Assembly (NCBI GenBank): GCA_947396885.1
Contig: OX377201.1
Location: 25,645,923-25,709,922, forward strand
Source of the DNA: Heligmosomoides polygyrus polygyrus
Lineage: Eukaryota; Nematoda; Chromadorea; Rhabditida; Heligmosomidae
Length of the DNA: 64,000 nt
Direction of reading: 5' to 3'
Below the pieces are notes generated by a model, which was not told where the DNA came from, made no database searches, and saw nothing but the letters and a program-made list of their open reading frames with translations. The first letter of the stretch is position 1. Each line of letters opens with the position of its first letter. Below, piece by piece: positions 56,801 to 64,000 of the stretch. Made by a program: the position numbers and the translations under genes.

Positions 56801-59800
56801 GCGAGCTTCGCGCACCTTGTCAGCTATCGGCGCGACACCGAACTTCTGCCGAACGGCATCGTTTCGGATGCGGTCCATGCGGGTGACTCCAGCCGTCCAG
56901 CGCAGCATCTTCGTCTCCATGACGCTGAGGTCCGTTTCAACTTCCTTAGTCGCAGACCAACACTCAGCGCCGTACATCGCTACTGGCCGGATGACTGCCC
57001 TGTAGATCTTCGACTTCAAACGCTCCGATATCTTTCTATCTCAGAGCACGCCAGTCAGCAAGCCCCACTTGGACCTAGCTGCACTCACGCGTGAGTTCAC
57101 TTCAACCATCATCAGACGCTTTTGCTGATTCCAGGTACTTGAAGAGTGCGTGGAAGCTCGGTGCCGTTACCTTGATAGAACTGGACTCGGCAACGTCCGT
57201 CGTTAGGTACTCGTCTTCTTGACGTTCTATATTTTAGTCCGAATGTCACCAAGCGCTCGCATCAAGCTTGCACCTGTCGCTCAAGATCACCTTTGCCTTT
57301 GCAAGCGAGCATCACGTCATAGAGTAGTGTCCATGGGACAGGCTGCTTGAAGTCTTGGGTAACGACATCTATAACGACAACGAAGAGGAATGGAGAAAGC
57401 GCAGAACCCTCGTGCACCCCAACACAGATCGAAAGCTTCATTGAGGTTTCAGCTGCAACTTGCAGTCTCCTCTTTGGGCAAGAGAATTCGTATTCACTCC
57501 ATAAGCTCTTCAGGGACTCCATGATGTCGCAGGGCGAAGCATATCACTTAAATAAGTAAGTCAGTACGCGATAGGACCTTCTTCAAGTCAAGGAAGGCGA
57601 TATCGCTTCCGTTTCTTACGACGCTTCTCTATCAGGAGGCGGGCGACGTTTTATGCTTAACACATGGAACAGAAAAATATGGAACCGCAGGTCTTTTAAC
57701 AAACATGCGCAGTGCGTTTCCTTTCATTGGTGTTATTATTTTGTAGAACGCGTGAATCGCATAAGTAGCTTCTCCTTTTTATGCAATTCTTTGAGTGGAA
57801 ACATAACTTCTCCATTAAGGCCTTTGATGAAAATATTAGTACTTCAACGAGTAAACTCCAACATGCAGGATAATTCGCCGTTGTTTGTTCTGCTCCCAGA
57901 ACATAGAGGATCCAGTAAAATACTAACAAGGAGAGAACGCTCCAAGAGCGTGGATGACACGACTTTACTGGATAGAGTCCACCAGAAGAGATGGAATCCG
58001 TCTAAAAATGGGTTCCGAACTAGACGGTTCACAGTTAAAGTCTCGATATTAACGATTGTCTGTTGTTCCTTGGCAGAAGCAGAGTTTGAGCACAATAGAC
58101 AGCGCCATTGTTGAAAACGAGAGCATAGTCGTTTAGATCTCCAACGCTCAACTGCTACCTAGGTTTTGCTGATAAGAAGACAGACCTCGCAAGCAATCTG
58201 GCAGCGCCATTGTCTTTATGTGGTGATTCGGTGTTCCTTCCGAAACTGGAGATGAATGCTGTACTATCGGTTCCTCAACAAATTGGAGGAATACTTTGTA
58301 TGAATGAGAACTATGATTAACTACACAAACTGGCTGCCCGAGGAGAGAAGACTGAACTGCTCAACTCTATCTTCTCTAGAACATCACAAAGCCCTTACTC
58401 GCAAAATTCAGTCGGATATCAGAACAAACTGAGAATGAAAATGGTTCCAAAAAATCAAAAATAAATATTTAAGAACGCGTATACTCTTTCTCATTTCTAG
58501 TTAGCCCAACTACAGTTTGATTGTTCGAGTCATAGCATTTCACATTTCGCTTCATGGTTGCAATATCCCTTGCAGAGGAGAAGCAGCGATTATTTTTAGA
58601 TGGTTCAGCACACTGCTATTACGATTGAAAATATAGGTCGTCGAAAAGTTATGATCGAAAGGTAATTCACCTACTCTACAATTTTTACGTCAAAGTGGAC
58701 ACTTTTCAAATCGAATTTGACACTCTACTCAAAAATTTTAACGATTTCTAATCGAACTGAGCACCTTCCCAATTAAAACGAGCGTTTTCAACATTAACCT
58801 AAAGACTCCCCAAAATTGTTAGAATAATTTTCTGTTCAATGAAAATTCTGTATGGTTTTCTTTGAAATTTTTCATCTAATCTGCCACCAAGTGAGAACTC
58901 TGTTTTCAATTCTATAAACACCTTATTTTCAGGAACGAATAATTAGTCAGGCAGGGTTTTAAAGCGCACAAGGGCAAACATCATTTAGCGCAATGAAAAG
59001 AGAGGCGCGTCATGCACTTGGCTAAATCGTTTCGATTTTAATCCGATTGATATCAAAAGTTCTGTTTGCGTAGAGTTGCGCAGATGTAAGCGTAAAGCAA
59101 GAACAGTTATAAGGCACACATACACAAAACACATCCTCACGTCATCCATCCTTATTTCAAGTAAGCAGCATTTGCACATTCATTCAAATAAAAATCGCAA
59201 CAATCTAGTCGACACATGGCGCGATCATTTACATTGCATGGCGCGATTACATTGCACTAAATGATTACTCCCTCTCCTCTTTGTGCTTTAAAACAAACTT
59301 AAGTTTGTTATTTTTGTTCAAAGGTTGGTTTCATAAAATTTTAAACAGTGTGCTCCTTTATTGGTACAAATGAGCTAAAAATTGCTAAAGAAAGTTGTGT
59401 TAATTTTTTTTGAACAAAAAATTATTCCAACCGCTTGGAGAGTCTCTTTCTTGGAAAACCCTCGTCTTGCTGTTTGAGATGTTTGGCATAATTTCAGAAA
59501 CACCCAGCTTGCTTAAAACAGTGCCAACTTCGATTTTAAAAAGGTTAGAAAAATTGAAAAAAGAAGAAATTGATTGAGTTGGTGGTATAAAGTAGGAGAA
59601 AGATGATGGGCCTGCAGGAAAGGCTTTGAAAAGCAGAAAAGGAGAAAGCGAGCAAAATTAGAAAATGATAAGGGCGTATTATAGAAGAGAAGACTCCTAA
59701 ACGACTGAGATCGGCATGGCTGCGGCGATTTACTGCTCAAATCTAGAGCGAATTTTGGAAGGTCTCTTTTTATCTACGTGACTATGAATCAAAATGCATA

Positions 59801-62800
59801 GCATATGTTTAACAAATAAGACGCTTCAACGTTTGATCATACATTAACGGCAAGCGCAAAAAATCTACCAAACTGGCCACTTCGATACGTTCATTTATGA
59901 GCGATTAAGGATAAAGGGTGAAGAGCGGCGTTACTCAAGGGTTTGCTATCTTTGGGGGAGCTATCTTCGCCACGCACTACATTTCTGCGAGATGCCGCCG
60001 ACGCGATTTGAATGCGTACTTGGCCAGCCAATGACGGACATCCCAGACAAGCCCGATCCCAAATAAGTCCAACAGGCACTAATTCACCGACTCCGGAAGG
60101 ATGGAAGGCAGGGTGGCACTGGGCGGGAAATACGAACCGTGAACCTGGTATCGTATGCACGCGACGACCGGCAGCTTTTCCGAATGCGCTCTAAGCGATC
60201 TCGAATAAATACAAAAAAACAACAAAAAACCAAAGTAGGCCAGAAGTACAGCAAGCACCATGGAACGAAATGTTTACATTTTTATTTATTTTATTTTATT
60301 TATACGTGAAATTCACGCGAAACATAAACATTTCATGAGGATACTAAAACAACTGCCAAAAAAACATCTCAAACGGGAAACATGATGAACAAGAAGACTG
60401 ATTGGAAACATAGATTTCCACACATAGAAAGGTAAGCAATTAAGCGTTTCGGAAATGTCTGTTTAAAAGCCTTTTTAATTTACTTAAGGAGTCAGGAATT
60501 GGGAATGCCTTCGATGAAATTGATGAATTTGATGAATTTGGAACCAGCCCTTTGTAAAAAACGTGGTATGCAGAAAAGTCCTAGATCTTGGAAAATGAAG
60601 CTTTGCCTGTGCACCTCTGGTGGTGGAAGGCAAAATCGTGTAAAACTGTTCCACAAATATTAGGTTGTCCCATAAGTCCCCGCCGTTTTTTTCAACGATT
60701 CCCTGCAGATTTCGCCGGCGGTCTCTTGCATAGAGCTGCATAGCTTTCGAAAGAGAATGATTTGCTCTATCAGAACGTGTATTGCATTTCTTTTTTCATC
60801 ATGAATTTTGTCAATTTTTAGGTCGTTGAAGTGGAAAGTGAAAAAGTGAAAAAGTAGCCATTTGCGCACTTGTTCTCTCCGTTTAGGTTTGTAATTTTTT
60901 TCGCAGTTTTTATAGGACTTGGAATACAATGTTCTGTACTACAAGAATATGTGTTGGTCCTATTTTCTCACTTGCCCTTTATTGATTTTTAGGCCATCAA
61001 ATTGGGAATTCCGACTTTTACGCCCGAATTTTTACCAAAACTCCGGTTCTGTGGTTGAACTTTTTTGCATGGTGTTATATGTCGTTCGGAAGAGGATGTC
61101 TTGCTTTTGAATTTGTGTCGCGTTTATTGGCTCCCGCTGATTTCTGTCGAATGTCAACAACTGAAGAAGGAGGAGTTGTTGGTGAAGACGATTTTTCTCT
61201 TTTTGGCATTTTGTTGATATTCAATAGAAATCAATAAAAGCGACACAGGTTCTTATAGAACAAGAAATTTTCTTTCGAATGACATGTAACATCAACCCAA
61301 ATAGTCCAACCACAGAGCAGGAGCTGTCGGCAAAAACAACCATCCTCCTTCGGACGTCCCAATTTGGTGGCCTAAAAATCAATAAAGGACAAGTGAGAAA
61401 ATAGGGCCAACACTAATTCTTATAATACAGAAGATTGTCTTCCAAGTGCTATAAAAACTGCGCAAAAAGTTACAAACCTAAGCGCAGAGAACAAGTGCGA
61501 AAATGGCTACTTTTTCACTTTTTCACTTTTCACTTCAACGACCTAAAAATTGACAAAGCTCATGATTAAAAAAGAAACGCTATACATGCTCTGATAAAGC
61601 AATTCATTCTCTTTCGAAAGCTATGCAGCGCTATGCAAGAGACCGCCGGCGAAATCTGCAGTGAATCGTTGAAAAAAAAAACGGCGGGGACTTATGGGAC
61701 AACCTAATATATCTGTCATTGAATTTAGTATTTTTAAGATTATGATGAGGTCGTACCTTTCAGCCGAATGACAAGCGACGAGATGTCAAAAAAATTTATT
61801 TCGTACAGGAGCAGGCGGTAGGAGTGCGCATACCCCTGAAGCCTTATCACCAGCTTTCCAAGTAAAGTTGACCCGAACTGCTTCAAGTCTTAAAATGTTG
61901 CGACTTGAGGACGGATTAAATACGGTTGTACTATATTCAAGTTGAGGTCGTACATAGGACTCATACGCTGAAACCAAGGGCCAGGTTCATCAACGATGCC
62001 GCTGGTATCATCTTACCTGGGATTCACCATACCGGCCTACGTAGCATGTGATACAAAGATACAGTCACGACAACCGATATATCGTTACCGTCCGGTAAGC
62101 AGTTGATGAATCTGACCCCAAATGTTTCACCGAATTAGTGCTCAAGGACTTGAATATGTTTTGGATAGTTCTATCGGCTTTACTGGATACATCATCACAG
62201 TCAGAATTAAAAGGAGGCTTACGATCAATAAGGAAACCTAGATCCCGAACGATATCAGTGCTACTGAGTTGGGACTCTCCAAGGTAATAAGTGTTCCTAT
62301 TTTCAGAACTTCCAAGGTGGAGCAGCTTTGTTTTAGGTGAGAAGAATGGAAGCTTCCATGTCCATATAACACGGTATTAAATGAATGTCGTTCAGAAATC
62401 TCCTTACTTTCGGCCGGCTCTATATATGTGAAATTTATTTATTAAATACACAAACTGGCCACCATAAATAATAAACGAAACAAATACTGTAGATTAAGCC
62501 AGACTACATGATATAATGATCGGTTTGAGAGTTTTTAATCCATTTGTGGGTAACTTAGGAATCTTAGTTTAAAATGAGATAAATTGAGATCGCTGAGAAA
62601 TTGAATTGAGAGAAATTGAGAAATATCGACAGCTATGAGGGAACTAGATAGCTAGCTCAGTTTGCTTCATTTTTTATTTATCATTCAGTTCATTCTTACA
62701 TTTACTGACGCTTCGGAGCAGACACTTGCTAAAATTCGAATCTTGCTTCGAGGTGGTCACCAATAGTTCAAATGTACTCACGGTAGTGATAGTCCTTCTG

Positions 62801-62887
62801 GCGAGGCTCCTGTTGAATCTGTTCCTCTGCTATGACGAGACAGAACAAGGCGGAAGCGGCGGCACCAAGGAAGCACAGCAACAACAT
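44674..62887 (-). CDS. Secreted cysteine-rich protein, six-exon gene model
   Basis: Proposed exons, in transcript order: 62887-62782, 51267-51140, 50921-50794, 46933-46923, 45104-45007, 44895-44674. The sum is 693 nt (230 aa) and every junction phase fits. The protein starts MLLLCFLGAAASALFCLVIA, a signal peptide probably cleaved before EEQ. The mature part carries RC, TLC, RC, KC, LC, TLC and VC cysteines over about 85 residues, suggesting several disulphides, then a C-terminal ~100 residues with C-I-R-D, ECINET and NCGF. The role is unknown; secretion or cell-surface display is inferred. The first intron is 11.5 kb and full of repeats. I cannot exclude missed exons, or that exon 1 belongs to another gene. 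The 11-nt exon is the weakest part. Confidence 0.55.
45007..45104 (-). CDS. Secreted-protein penultimate exon
   Basis: CTCTTGCAG| opens ELCIRDISGLQPTSAMPIIP followed by YLENMRRMARAN, ending AAT|GTGAAT (phase 0, matching the next exon). Without that donor it would stop a few codons later (TAA). The 111-nt intron to the last exon is of normal size. Confidence 0.6.
45130..46860. repeat. AT-rich interspersed repeat family S
   Basis: The blocks TTGGTCACTTTTCAAATC, AAACGAGCGTC.TCCA.ATTAAACTA, CGCC.ATGCAC.CG.CTGGAT.AT and GATGATAGCAAAA.TTCTG recur here in two diverged units (about 45130-45730 and 46310-46830). They recur again near 55080-55680, 56370-56600, 58640-59510 and 63310-63435. It is an old, multi-copy non-coding family; no protein motif was found. 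Confidence 0.6.
46923..46933 (-). CDS. Possible 11-nt micro-exon
   Basis: On the minus strand GCAGTTTTCAG|TTCCCTTCAAG|GTGAGTGG gives a consensus acceptor and donor 11 nt apart. The exon starts with one base and ends in phase 1, exactly the shift needed to join the exon at 50794-50921 (phase 2) to the one at 45007-45104. A chance match cannot be excluded. Confidence 0.35.
47630..49190. repeat. Foldback element C (inverted dimer with tRNA-like cores)
   Basis: The left arm (about 47630-48110) and right arm (about 48695-49190) are inverted copies: GGGTCCCGTGTGG matches CCACACGGGACC, and CGAATGCTCTTCTGTGGTCG matches CGACCATAGAAGAGCATTCC. Each arm has a tRNA-like core: 47808-47872 (+; GTCGGTTGGCGTAGTGGC and GGTTCGATTTCC) and about 48950-49018 (-). 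The arms share the module CCCCAAATA.CC and GTGATCAGC.CC with foldback B. Confidence 0.75.
49223..49521. mobile_element. GC-rich MITE with TTA target duplication
   Basis: It begins AGCCCTCCGCACACTTTTGC and ends with the complement, and is flanked by TTA on both sides (49220-49222 and 49522-49524). The ~300-bp interior is rich in GCCGCGTA.GCGGC words. A 3-bp TTA duplication points to the PIF/Harbinger type. Non-coding. Confidence 0.82.
49525..49835 (+). other. GC-rich segment with an open frame
   Basis: This segment is far more GC-rich than its surroundings. One frame from about 49577 reads MRDGAEFTALVASLTALERN and continues for 74 codons to a stop at 49801. A perfect palindrome CACCGCGATAATATCGCGGTG follows at 49809-49829. 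No domain is recognised. It may be part of a larger transposon together with the adjacent MITE, or foreign sequence; neither is shown. Confidence 0.35.
50258..50540 (-). repeat. tRNA-derived SINE copy
   Basis: Antisense copy from the tail complement (AAAGGATAAGGATAAAGAACGACGTTAC) to the head (GACTGCGCTACACGCGCCC). AAATAAATAAATAAATAGG follows at 50551-50571, probably the tail of a neighbouring element. Confidence 0.88.
50600..50705 (-). pseudogene. CR1 reverse-transcriptase scrap
   Basis: The minus-strand frame RIPHGGVLSPVMFKI matches the GVPQGGVLSPILF motif of the CR1 ORF2. It is about 100 bp long and lies inside an intron of the secreted-protein gene. Confidence 0.65.
50794..50921 (-). CDS. 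Secreted-protein exon 3 (cysteine-rich)
   Basis: ACTCTGCAG| opens KCLQNVRSLCPTLCRHADEY, then EIVHKVPSNNHVCIKFENYG and LV, ending at AA|GTGAGT (phase 2). Four cysteines. The exon is 128 nt, the same length as the preceding exon. Confidence 0.75.
51140..51267 (-). CDS. Secreted-protein exon 2 (cysteine-rich)
   Basis: ATTTGCAG| opens SRYVRCSHEEDDHFRTLCSV, then VADKFTTKPGERCLNDFEPT and LK, ending AAG|GTTTCT (phase 0). Three cysteines. It starts with two bases that complete a glutamine codon with the last base of exon 1. Confidence 0.72.
51800..51878. repeat. Perfect 38-bp inverted repeat with 3-nt loop
   Basis: Positions 51800-51837 are exactly complementary to 51841-51878, separated by GAG. 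The arm contains CAGAGCCGCGGCGCCGGCCT and TTTCGCAACGT and is strongly GC-rich. No mismatch is visible. Confidence 0.95.
51880..52480. other. Unassigned intron sequence
   Basis: It lies within the first intron of the minus-strand gene. Only short open frames occur on the plus strand, with no domain, splice or RNA-gene evidence. Confidence 0.4.
52480..53280. repeat. Three-unit tandem repeat, about 270 bp per unit
   Basis: Three diverged units each contain GGCTGTAAG, AGATTCTCCCATTC, TTTCTCCCGCCCA, GAAGTTGAACAACAAA.ACAACGGTGAGGA and ATCCCCACTTTGGTG in the same order, near 52540-52720, 52830-53020 and 53095-53215. Some blocks (GATTGATAGCAGAA, ACACACATATCC) tie it to the dispersed AT-rich family S. 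Confidence 0.75.
53280..53880. other. Unassigned intron sequence
   Basis: The palindromic cluster GATATCGATCGATATTATCGATC lies around 53348-53372. Nothing else is recognised. Confidence 0.35.
53880..54060 (+). repeat. tRNA-derived SINE body fragment
   Basis: Plus-sense body (CAATCAAGCCTTCCATCCCT, GGTACCA.GCTTG.CCAG, TACGCATTCAAATTGCCTCC) without the tRNA head; strongly diverged. Confidence 0.7.
54600..54850 (-). repeat. tRNA-derived SINE copy, head truncated
   Basis: Antisense copy with an intact tail side (GGATAAAGGATAAAGGACGG) and body, ending at GGAACCTGGTATCA. The head beyond the B box is lost. Confidence 0.88.
55080..56600. repeat. AT-rich repeat family S units and a LINE-like tail
   Basis: Diverged family-S units span about 55080-55680 and 56370-56600. 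Between them AATAAATAAATAAATAAATT at 56282-56301 ends a LINE-like 3' stretch (TATGGCACGTCTATGTGACG), probably an old CR1-type insertion. Confidence 0.5.
56790..57620 (-). pseudogene. RTE-like LINE fragment
   Basis: Minus-strand frames give GVHEGSALSPFLFVVVIDVV with an incomplete Y-DVMLAC box (57262-57440). After gaps come IYRAVIRPVAMYGAECWSAT, ETKMLRWTAGVTRMDRIRND and FGVAPIADKVREARLR (56792-57019). These are the RT core and C-terminus of a nematode LINE distinct from the copies at 13 and 31 kb. It is frameshifted, and the catalytic Asp pair is damaged. Confidence 0.8.
57620..58640. other. Unassigned sequence
   Basis: A 153-codon plus-strand frame at 57653-58114 and overlapping minus-strand frames are open, but no domain or splice pattern supports them. 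Confidence 0.3.
58640..59510. repeat. AT-rich repeat family S unit
   Basis: Contains TCAAAGTGGACACTTTTCAA, AAAACGAGCG.TTTCAACATTAA, TTGATATCAAAAGTTCTGTT and GCATGGCGCGATTACATTG, in the order seen at 45.1-46.8 kb. Confidence 0.6.
59905..60195 (-). repeat. tRNA-derived SINE copy, diverged
   Basis: Antisense copy: AAGGATAAAGGGTGAAGAGC, GAATGCGTACTTGGCCAGCC, CCGGAAGGATGGAAGGCAGG and a head with CCGTGAACCTGGTATCGTAT. It carries an extra ~25 bp (GCTATCTTTGGGGGAGC) near its tail. Confidence 0.8.
60660..61707. mobile_element. Mariner-derived foldback element
   Basis: It starts TTAGGTTGTCCCATAAGTCC and ends with the complement, and TA flanks both sides. Inversion extends far beyond normal terminal repeats: roughly 60660-61110 is complementary, with mismatches, to 61250-61707 (for example AGACCGCCGGCGAAATCTGC on the right). 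Only about 140 bp in the centre is unpaired. It has no transposase. Transcripts would form a long hairpin. Confidence 0.85.
61780..61978 (-). pseudogene. CR1-type LINE fragment
   Basis: The minus-strand frame contains SAYESYVRPQLEYSTTVFNP, equivalent to SAYKMYIRPILESGTTVFNP of the CR1 ORF2 at 23.2 kb. It is cut on one side by the MITE at 61978. Confidence 0.75.
61978..62125. mobile_element. Short MITE, GGxCCxGATTCATCA family
   Basis: It begins GGGCCAGGTTCATCAACGAT and ends GTTGATGAATCTGACCCC, imperfect inverted repeats around about 110 bp. It is inserted in CR1-like sequence. Related to 17563-17698. Confidence 0.7.
62125..62750. other. Unassigned sequence
   Basis: 62130-62340 may belong to the CR1 fragment split by the MITE but is too decayed to prove. 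62400-62640 is AT-rich with short AAATTGAGA repeats near 62580-62620. Confidence 0.35.
62782..62887 (-). CDS. Secreted-protein exon 1: signal peptide
   Basis: ATG at 62887-62885 starts MLLLCFLGAAASALFCLVIA, then EEQIQQEPRQKDYHY, ending TACC|GTGAGT (phase 1). The hydrophobic core and small residues before the expected cut after A20 fit a signal peptide. The link to exon 2, 11.5 kb away, rests on matching phase and the absence of a better partner. Confidence 0.5.
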
Positions 62888-63261
62888 GATGCGACAGATC
62901 GCCGTCGGCAACTGGCCGAGAGCCAACCGAGTGGCGCAATATAACAGCGAGGAACCAGTTCGACGACCGCACGGGGACAACGAGTTCCGAACCGCAACAA
63001 TGGCCCCGGCCCCAGGCGGCTAGCCATCGGAACATGTAAGCCAGCGCATGCTCGCCCGGGGCGTGGCAGACGATAGAACAAGAGCATTCGTAGACCCCGT
63101 GCTTCTTTGTGATCCCCAACTCGATTGACCGGCTGGCTCCAATTCTGGTTGCAAGGCGCATATCAGTTGCGTTGTTGTCTGTTGCCCTCTCCCATGCCCG
63201 CGTGATGGATTTAACCCACTCGGAGTGCTTGACGTCTACAGCGATGTGGTCTCCTTCCTGC
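62782..63261 (-). other. Overlapping minus-strand open region, possible exon
   Basis: A different frame from exon 1 is open here. From the acceptor ATACTAG| it reads GDHIAVDVKHSEWVKSITRA, WERATDNNATDMRLATRIGA and KKHGVYECSCSIVCHAPGEH. The C-S-I-V-C-H-x-P-G string loosely recalls the second CAP/SCP signature (V-C-x-Y-x-P-x-G-N), common in hookworm secreted proteins, but key residues differ. All three minus frames are open in this GC-rich stretch, so coding status is unclear. Confidence 0.3.
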
Positions 63262-63309
63262 CTAGTATTGATGGTACATTTAATGGGACCGGCTCCGCTA
63301 CCGTTTTTT

Positions 63310-63435
63310 CATTTTTATGCCACTTTCACGTCAAAGTGGACACCTTTCAAATCATATTGAACATTGCTAGGGCTTGCTTGCTGACTTCGAAACATCTTTC
63401 AAGACAAACGAGTGTCTTCAAAATTAAACTACGCT
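63310..63435. repeat. AT-rich repeat family S fragment
   Basis: CGTCAAAGTGGACACCTTTC, GCTTGCTTGCTGACTTCG and AAACGAGTGTCTTCAAAATT match the family-S units at 45.15 and 58.69 kb. Confidence 0.65.
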
Positions 63436-63439
63436 AAGT

Positions 63440-63640
63440 GAACACCAGGACTCACACCTAGTCGTTGGTCGAGCTTCTTCACGCAAACCCTGGACAAACG
63501 ATATGACGCTCTTCATGTCGCTCGAGCGAAGTGGATCCATTGGAGCACTCTGGCACGCGACATGGACGAATAGAGACGCTGCTGGCGTCCGCTCGAGCAA
63601 CCCGATGATCAACGAGACGACAGGTGATACTGGCGGCAGG
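63440..63640 (+). repeat. RTE LINE 3'-end fragment
   Basis: The plus-strand translation reads KRYDALHVARAKWIHWSTLA followed by RDMD and RCWRPLEQPDDQRDD, the RTE C-terminal block. It ends in ACAGGTGATACTGG, the typical short tail. One in-frame stop. Confidence 0.8.
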
Positions 63641-64000
63641 ACGTGAACACATTGTTTAGAAATGATAAAATTTCAATACCTTTGATACCACACATTCTCT
63701 TCGCTTTCTGACGTCGTTTCAGCCTATGTGATGGCGCAATGGTGATAAAAACAGCATAGAAGCATATAGAAAGCATTATTTCTATCCGTCTGCTTATTCT
63801 TTCCGTAACGCTGCTGCTATATTCTCTTCGCCTCTCTCCAGTTATTGACGGGAGTTTGCAACGATCTCAAATCCATAGAAAAGATTCCTCAACAATCAGA
63901 ATCAAATGATTGAAAACACAAAGACTCTGGCATGTTTTCATTTCTGGATTACTGATCATTGTTAAAGACATTGTCTAAGAAGAACAAATTGTGCAATAAA
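63640..64000. other. Unassigned end of window
   Basis: AT-rich; no exon or repeat is recognised. If the signal-peptide exon has upstream exons they would lie here or beyond the window. Confidence 0.35.

Noticed and set aside
57653..58114. 153-codon plus-strand open frame
   Set aside because: No recognisable motif or splice context; open frames exist on both strands here.
1..64000. CRISPR array, bacterial operons, rRNA genes or telomeric TTAGGC arrays
   Set aside because: None seen on either strand; intron-containing genes and LINEs show the DNA is eukaryotic.

Overview
This is a eukaryotic window that reads as nematode DNA, most likely from a strongylid such as a hookworm. The evidence is AT-rich sequence, ~50-nt introns with TTTCAG-type acceptors, a probable spliced-leader acceptor just upstream of a start codon, a nematode-type casein-kinase-1/TTBK-like kinase, and dense RTE, CR1, mariner and tRNA-derived SINE sequence. 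The species call is an inference. No prokaryotic operon, CRISPR array or rRNA is visible.

Three loci look protein-coding. (1) A CK1/TTBK-like protein kinase on the + strand, 6948-19140. It can be assembled from ten exons whose phases all agree (about 496 codons), with a lysine-rich N-terminal segment. Its introns are filled with transposons. (2) A secreted cysteine-rich protein on the - strand, 62887 down to 44674. It has a signal-peptide exon, two cysteine-rich exons of 128 nt, a possible 11-nt micro-exon and two C-terminal exons. I do not recognise the family. (3) The first exon of a small membrane protein on the + strand, 37775-37918, whose later exons I could not place. Two more minus-strand exon candidates (39918-40103 and 62782-63261) are unassigned. 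An intact-looking tRNA-Pro(CGG) gene lies at 14289-14360 inside a decayed LINE.

Most of the rest is repeats. A CR1-clade retrotransposon (~19.9-23.8 kb) keeps ORF1 and a nearly complete ORF2 with one frameshift. Several RTE fragments, a decayed Penelope-like fragment with a GIY-YIG remnant and a hammerhead-like core, two mariner derivatives, a Tc1/mariner MITE and at least ten copies of a tRNA-derived SINE are scattered through the window. Several families form long inverted repeats. Two kinds (7.9-8.9 and 40.3-41.6 kb; 47.6-49.2 kb) are inverted dimers carrying tRNA-like A/B-box cores on both arms. Another (10.5-11.6 and 15.1-16.2 kb) has ~130-bp terminal inverted repeats and 3-bp TTA/TAA-type target duplications. 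Shorter MITEs at 10.05 and 49.2 kb also carry TAA/TTA duplications.

The left third is the kinase gene with its transposon-filled introns, after ~6.9 kb of unassigned sequence. The middle (20-37 kb) is a retrotransposon graveyard. The right half is the secreted-protein gene, whose 11.5-kb first intron holds diverged AT-rich repeats, a three-unit tandem array, a perfect 38-bp hairpin and a mariner foldback element.
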